Part shown: in pieces, positions 60,129-64,000 of the stretch | Layout of the letters: every line of letters begins with the position of its first letter | Position numbering within the stretch: the stretch's first letter is position 1 | Source: Candidatus Promineofilum glycogenicum | GTDB lineage: Bacteria > Chloroflexota > Anaerolineae > Promineifilales > Promineifilaceae | DNA length: 64,000 nt | Assembly (NCBI GenBank): GCA_016707605.1 | Contig: JADJHJ010000013.1 | Coordinates: forward strand, 62,001-126,000 | Direction of reading: 5' to 3' | Notes under the pieces: generated by a model | Seen by the model: only the letters and a program-made list of their open reading frames with translations | What the model was told of the DNA's origin: nothing | Databases searched by the model: none | Made by a program: the position numbers and the translations under genes

Positions 60129-61195
60129 TTCTTCCGCCCGCGGAGCCAGAGGAGGAGCAGAGCGAGCGCCGCCAGCAGGATCAGCCCGGCGGCCCGCTTC
60201 TCGCGCGCGCCCGCGTCGGCCGGCTCGGTGGCGGCGATCCACTCGAAGGTGTCGAGCATCCCCGTTTGCAGCGGGCGCGGCCGCCAGCCCAACTCGGCGC
60301 GGGCCTTGTCGGCGCGCCCGGCGTAGCTGACGCCCATCATGCGCACCATGTCCTCGCCGAACAGTTGCGGCAGCGAGAGGGCCGGCTGGAGGCGGGCGGC
60401 GGCCGGGGCCAGCGGCCGGACGAGGCGCGTGGGCACGCGGGCGGCCGGCGGCCGTTTGCCGGTCAGTTGCGCCCAGAAGTCGACCATCTCCCCCAGCGGC
60501 ACGGCCGGCCCGGCCAGAATGTAGCTCTCGCCCACGCGCCCCTTCTCGGCGGCCAGGATGTGGCCTTCGGCTACGTCGTCGACGTAGGCGTAGGTGACGA
60601 CGCTCTCCGGGCCGGGCACGAGGGGCATCAGCCCGCGGTGGAAGAGGCGCATCGCCTCGGCCAGCCAGCTCGTGTCGCCGGGGCCGTAGACCGCGCCGGG
60701 CATGACGATGATGATCGGCGCGCCCTGCTCGATGAGCGGCAGGGCGACTTCGTAGTGGGCCTGCCACTTGGTGCGGTCGTACTCAGTCAGGAACGGGCCA
60801 TCGGCGCGGTAGCTCTCGTCGGGCAGTTCGCCGTGGGTGTCGCCGAAGACGGCCAGGGTGCTGGTGTAGACGATGCGCGGCACGCGCAACTCGTGGGCCA
60901 GCCCCAGCACAACGCGCGTGCCCTCGACGTTGATCGGCTCGCACTGAGCCTGGGCCGCCGGCGAGTAGTCGTAGATGGCCGCCAGATGGAAGACCACGTC
61001 GCTGCCGCGCATGGCGGCGCGCATCGACTCGCGGTCGGTCACGTCGCCGGGCACGACGGTCGCTCCCAGGGCTTGTAACGCCGCCGCGCCGTCCTGTGAG
61101 CGGGCCAGGGCATGGACGCGATAGCCGCGGGCGATGAGTTGGCGAATGAGTGCGCGGCCGATGAACCCCGTGCCGCCGGTGACGAATGCTTTCAT
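60125..61195 (-). CDS. NAD-dependent epimerase/dehydratase (extended SDR) with C-terminal membrane anchor
   Basis: 356 aa from the ATG at 61195. Extended SDR: FVTGGTGFIGRALIRQL, VVPGDVTDRESM, VFHLAAIYDY, YTSTLAVFG, and YDRTKWQAHYE as the active-site YxxxK form (Tyr in TEYDRTKWQ). MPGAVYGPGDTSW and YAYVDDVAEGH resemble dihydroflavonol-reductase/hopanoid-type SDRs (HpnA-like). It ends in a single helix, AGLILLAALALLLLWLRGRKK minus one end, with a basic tail, so it may sit on the cytoplasmic face of the membrane. Substrate unknown. Transcript looks leaderless. Confidence 0.87.
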   Translation of the reverse strand: MKAFVTGGTGFIGRALIRQLIARGYRVHALARSQDGAAALQALGATVVPGDVTDRESMRAAMRGSDVVFHLAAIYDYSPAAQAQCEPINVEGTRVVLGLAHELRVPRIVYTSTLAVFGDTHGELPDESYRADGPFLTEYDRTKWQAHYEVALPLIEQGAPIIIVMPGAVYGPGDTSWLAEAMRLFHRGLMPLVPGPESVVTYAYVDDVAEGHILAAEKGRVGESYILAGPAVPLGEMVDFWAQLTGKRPPAARVPTRLVRPLAPAAARLQPALSLPQLFGEDMVRMMGVSYAGRADKARAELGWRPRPLQTGMLDTFEWIAATEPADAGAREKRAAGLILLAALALLLLWLRGRKK

Positions 61196-61202
61196 AGACA
61201 GG

Positions 61203-61208
61203 ATTATA
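61203..61208 (-). promoter_or_regulatory. TATAAT -10 box giving a leaderless epimerase mRNA
   Basis: A perfect TATAAT ends 7 nt before the ATG at 61195, with TTCACC 18 nt upstream as a possible -35. The expected start of transcription falls on the start codon. Confidence 0.5.
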
Positions 61209-61318
61209 ACCGGCGCGGCCGGGAATGGTGAACAATGGCCACGATCTGATATAGTACTAAGGTAGTGTGGCGTCATGGCCGCCGTAAGGATGGGCGGCTA
61301 TGCTGCAATGCGAACAGG

Positions 61319-62833
61319 ATGGACGACTCGCTAGACAGCACCCTCGACCGCGAATTCACACGCGCGACCCGGCTGACCATCGGCGCTCTGGTAGCGTTGG
61401 TGGCGCTGGAGGTCGTCATTTTCGCGGTCGTCTTTGCCGTGTTTGGGGCGCAGACGGCCGGCCAGTGGTTGCCGGAACTGGTGCTGGCCGTTCTGTTCAG
61501 CCTGCTAATCGGGGCCATCGCCCTCAGCGCGATCGGCCGGGCGCGGCGCACGTTGGCCCGCGACGCGGGGCAGGCCGTGGCCCAGGAGTTGCGCGCTCTG
61601 CGCTCGGCCAACAATCGGGCGCAGTCGTTGCAGCGCATGGCCTCGACGCTCAGCGCCACGCTCAGCTTCGAGCGCGTCGTGGAGCAGTCGCTCGATGCCT
61701 GTAGCCTGGCGCTGGACGAGATGGGCATCCCGCGCGAGTCGCTGGTCGGCGCGGTCTTCCTCTATGAAGACGGTGTGCTGCGGCCCATCGCCCGCCGCCG
61801 CTTCCTGGGCGACGACAGCCGGCGGGTCATTGCCGGCAAGCGCGGCGTCGTCGGCGCGGCCCTCAGCCAGGCCGAGCCGGCCGTCACCAACAACCCGGCC
61901 GAAGACCCCGAACTGGGCGACTACGAGGCGTTCCGCGACTGCCTGACGGCCGTCTGCGTGCCCTTGCGCGCCGGCTTCCAACTGTTCGGGGCGATGGTCA
62001 TCGGCACCGACACCCCCGTGCAGTTCGAGGCCGACCACTTTGACCTGTTCAAGGCCGTCGGCGACCAGGCGGTCATCGCCCTGCAAAACGCCCAGCTCTA
62101 CCAACGGCTGGAGGCGGAGAAGCAGCGCCTGATCGAAGCCGACGAGGAGGCGCGCAAGGAGTTGGCCCGCGACCTGCACGACGGGCCGACGCAGAGCATC
62201 GCCGCCATCGCCATGCGCCTCGGCTTTGCCCGGACGACAATCGACCAGGACCCGGCGCGGGCCAAGCAGGAGTTACAGAAGGTGGAGGCGCTGGCCAAGA
62301 AGACCTCGGCCGAAATCCGCGGTATGCTCTTCACCCTGCGCCCGCTGGTGCTGGAGACGCAGGGGTTGGGCGTGGCCGTCGATGCCCTGCTGCGCCGCTA
62401 CAGCGAGAGCGACGGCATCGAGATGCGGCTCATCGGGGCCGAGAACGGCAATCTGCTGGACAAGCCGGCCCAGGTGGTCGTCTTCGCCATCCTGGAAGAG
62501 GCGCTCAACAACGCCCGCAAGTACGCCAAGGCGACCGTCATCGAGGTCCGCTTCTGGCAGACGGAGGGGCTGTTCGTCGCCGCCGTGCGCGACAACGGCG
62601 TCGGCTTCGACACCTACGACATCAACCGCGACTACAGCACGCGCGGCAGCCTGGGCATGGTCAACATGCGCGAGCGCGCCGAGCGCATCGACGGCTCGCT
62701 GCGCGTCGAATCGTCGCCCGACTCCGGCACGACGGTGACGTTGGTCGTCCCGCTGGACAAGCACAGCCCCCCGGCGGAGGCAGATGCCCCCCTTGCCACC
62801 GACCAGCCGCAACTCATCGACGCCGGCGGCTGA
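61319..62833 (+). CDS. GAF-domain sensor histidine kinase (NarL/DegS type)
   Basis: 504 aa from the ATG at 61319. Two membrane helices (LTIGALVALVALEVVIFAVV; LVLAVLFSLLIGAIAL), a coiled coil, a GAF domain (residues about 115-265) and a HisKA_3-type kinase: ARDLHDGPTQSIAAIAMRL (His in DLHDGPTQ), EEALNNARKYAKA, VRDNGVGFDT and GSLGMVNMRERAE. Such kinases normally signal to LuxR-type response regulators; none is in this window. Its last 50 nt overlap the next gene. Confidence 0.92.
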   Translation: MDDSLDSTLDREFTRATRLTIGALVALVALEVVIFAVVFAVFGAQTAGQWLPELVLAVLFSLLIGAIALSAIGRARRTLARDAGQAVAQELRALRSANNRAQSLQRMASTLSATLSFERVVEQSLDACSLALDEMGIPRESLVGAVFLYEDGVLRPIARRRFLGDDSRRVIAGKRGVVGAALSQAEPAVTNNPAEDPELGDYEAFRDCLTAVCVPLRAGFQLFGAMVIGTDTPVQFEADHFDLFKAVGDQAVIALQNAQLYQRLEAEKQRLIEADEEARKELARDLHDGPTQSIAAIAMRLGFARTTIDQDPARAKQELQKVEALAKKTSAEIRGMLFTLRPLVLETQGLGVAVDALLRRYSESDGIEMRLIGAENGNLLDKPAQVVVFAILEEALNNARKYAKATVIEVRFWQTEGLFVAAVRDNGVGFDTYDINRDYSTRGSLGMVNMRERAERIDGSLRVESSPDSGTTVTLVVPLDKHSPPAEADAPLATDQPQLIDAGG

Positions 62834-64000
62834 GCCGGCCGCGCTGTGGCCGTGGCTGCTGGCCGGTCTGCTGGGCGGCGGGCTGCTGGCGCTGTGGTTC
62901 CCGCTGTGGCCCCACGCCGGCCGCGTGCCCCCGGCCGATCTGCGCACCTTTGCCCCGACGCTGCTGGCCGGGCTGCTCTACGCCCTGCTGGTGCTGGCCC
63001 TCCACGCCGTCTATCTGGCCGCCGTCGGGCGCGTGGGCCGGGGCGGGGTGACGCTGCGCTCGGTGCTGCTGGGCGGGCTGCTGTTGGGCCTGCCGCTGCT
63101 GTTAGCCTACCCTATCAACGCTACCGACGTTTACCGCTACGTCATTCGCGGGCGGGTGGCCGCCGTCTATGGCCAAAGTCCGTTCGTCTCGCCGCCGGCG
63201 GCGTTCATCGGCGATCCATTCTTGCCGCTGGCCGGCGAGTGGGCCGGCGAGACGTCCCCCTATGGGCCGCTGTGGGAGCTGGTGGCCACGGGCGTGGCCG
63301 CCGTCAGCGGCGACAATCTGCTGCTGGGCGTCCTGCTGTTCAAGCTGCTGGCCCTGGGCTGTCTGCTGGCCGGGGCGGCGGTCATCTGGGCCGCCGTGGG
63401 CCAGCGGCCGGGGCGGGCCGTGGCCGCGGCGCTGTGGGCCTGGAACCCGGCCCTGCTGCTGACCTTCGCCATGAACGGCCACAACGACGCGCTGATGCTG
63501 CTGTGGCTGCTGCTCGGCGCCTGGGTCGGGCGGCGCGGCCGGCCGGCGGCGGGCTTCCTGCTCATGTGTCTGGCGGCGCTGACCAAGCCGGTGGCGGCGC
63601 TGGCCCTACCTGTTTTCTTTATTGCCGCCTGGCGCGGTTTGCCCGACGGCCGGGCGCGGGCGCGCTTCGCTCTGGTCGCCATCGGCGGCGCGGCGGTGCT
63701 GACGTGGCTGGCCTTTTTGCCCTGGGCCGCGCCCGGCCGCTTCTGGCAGACGCCCTTGGAGTTGATCGGCCGCCTGCTGCGCGAGGCGACCGACAGCGGC
63801 GGCTTCTCGCCCGCGGTGTGGCTCTACTTCGCCCTGGGGCAGCGCGTGCCCATCGAAACCATCGGCGCGGTGTTGCGCGGGTTGTTCCTGCTGTTGGTCG
63901 CCTGGGTGGTGTGGCGCGGTTGGCGCGGCCGGCCGGCGACGCGCAGCGCGGCCGATCTGGCCTTCGGCTATCTGGGCCAGGCGCTCAGCTTTCGCGTCTG
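62784..64000 (+). CDS. Polyprenol-phosphate-type membrane glycosyltransferase (3' end outside window)
   Basis: Starts at an ATG with GGCGGAGG 6 nt upstream and continues to the right edge (at least 405 residues). It overlaps the kinase gene by 50 nt in another frame. Many membrane helices; YPINATDVYRYVIRGRVAA, PYGPLWELVATG and WNPALLLTFAMNGHNDALML match GT-C mannosyltransferases (GT87/MptA-like) that use lipid-linked sugars at the membrane, with DV in the first loop as likely catalytic acidic residue. Sugar and acceptor unknown. Incomplete at the window edge. Confidence 0.85.
   Translation, partial: MPPLPPTSRNSSTPAAEPAALWPWLLAGLLGGGLLALWFPLWPHAGRVPPADLRTFAPTLLAGLLYALLVLALHAVYLAAVGRVGRGGVTLRSVLLGGLLLGLPLLLAYPINATDVYRYVIRGRVAAVYGQSPFVSPPAAFIGDPFLPLAGEWAGETSPYGPLWELVATGVAAVSGDNLLLGVLLFKLLALGCLLAGAAVIWAAVGQRPGRAVAAALWAWNPALLLTFAMNGHNDALMLLWLLLGAWVGRRGRPAAGFLLMCLAALTKPVAALALPVFFIAAWRGLPDGRARARFALVAIGGAAVLTWLAFLPWAAPGRFWQTPLELIGRLLREATDSGGFSPAVWLYFALGQRVPIETIGAVLRGLFLLLVAWVVWRGWRGRPATRSAADLAFGYLGQALSFRV

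Overview
The window is a GC-rich bacterial chromosome segment with dense genes, many 1-8 nt gene overlaps, mixed ATG/GTG/TTG starts and unusually many long palindromic repeats between genes. No rRNA or tRNA gene was found, so the taxon is inferred only. The gene content best fits an uncultured-type filamentous Chloroflexota (Anaerolineae/Caldilineae-like): GAF-rich giant sensor kinases, BMP-type nucleoside/sugar ABC transporters with alanine/glutamate-rich lipoproteins, a LysW-like zinc ribbon, gatCAB, and GH13 enzymes.

Layout. 1-14,922 (minus strand): a five-gene operon of very large, mostly uncharacterised proteins (1,637 aa; a 522-aa tail-collar/fibre-like protein; 778 aa; a 1,381-aa DUF6603-like protein; a protein of at least 614 aa running off the left edge). 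15,129-16,344: a triple-repeat lipoprotein, an inverted repeat, and an 80-nt pure G tract that is probably an assembly artefact. 16,350-21,746: a eukaryote-like sphingosine-1-phosphate lyase, an FGGY sugar kinase, an acyl-CoA dehydrogenase and an SDR oxidoreductase. 21,818-26,492: two convergent GH13 alpha-glucan enzymes and a PlsC-like acyltransferase. 26,634-32,043: a mosaic palindromic (MITE-like) element, a RecQ helicase with C-terminal HEAT repeats, a dual-OB-like protein, two DUF488 proteins and a Cys-rich copper-storage-like protein. 32,217-34,814: an ATP-grasp ligase, a LysW-like carrier candidate and a membrane-anchored beta-propeller. 35,081-42,921: a membrane GAF sensor without a kinase domain, a giant multi-GAF histidine kinase broken by a homopolymer frameshift, and a stand-alone receiver. 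42,944-48,686: gatB, gatA, gatC, def and a cyclic-nucleotide-binding/PH-domain membrane protein. 48,774-50,012: an M50-like/TPR membrane protein. 50,222-60,055: a transporter locus with two ATPases, two complete permease pairs and one lipoprotein made of two fused BMP domains. 60,125-64,000: an epimerase with a C-terminal membrane anchor, a GAF histidine kinase and the start of a polyprenol-type glycosyltransferase.

The most striking structural theme is that about ten genes end inside, or take their stop codon from, the edge of a long palindromic repeat. At least seven different repeat families are involved, and one 34-bp palindrome is inserted in frame inside recQ with an identical copy between two other genes. 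The two best candidates for an undescribed gene system are the DUF6603/tail-collar operon and the double-BMP transporter. The RecQ/dual-OB/DUF488 group and the LysW-like/ATP-grasp pair come next.
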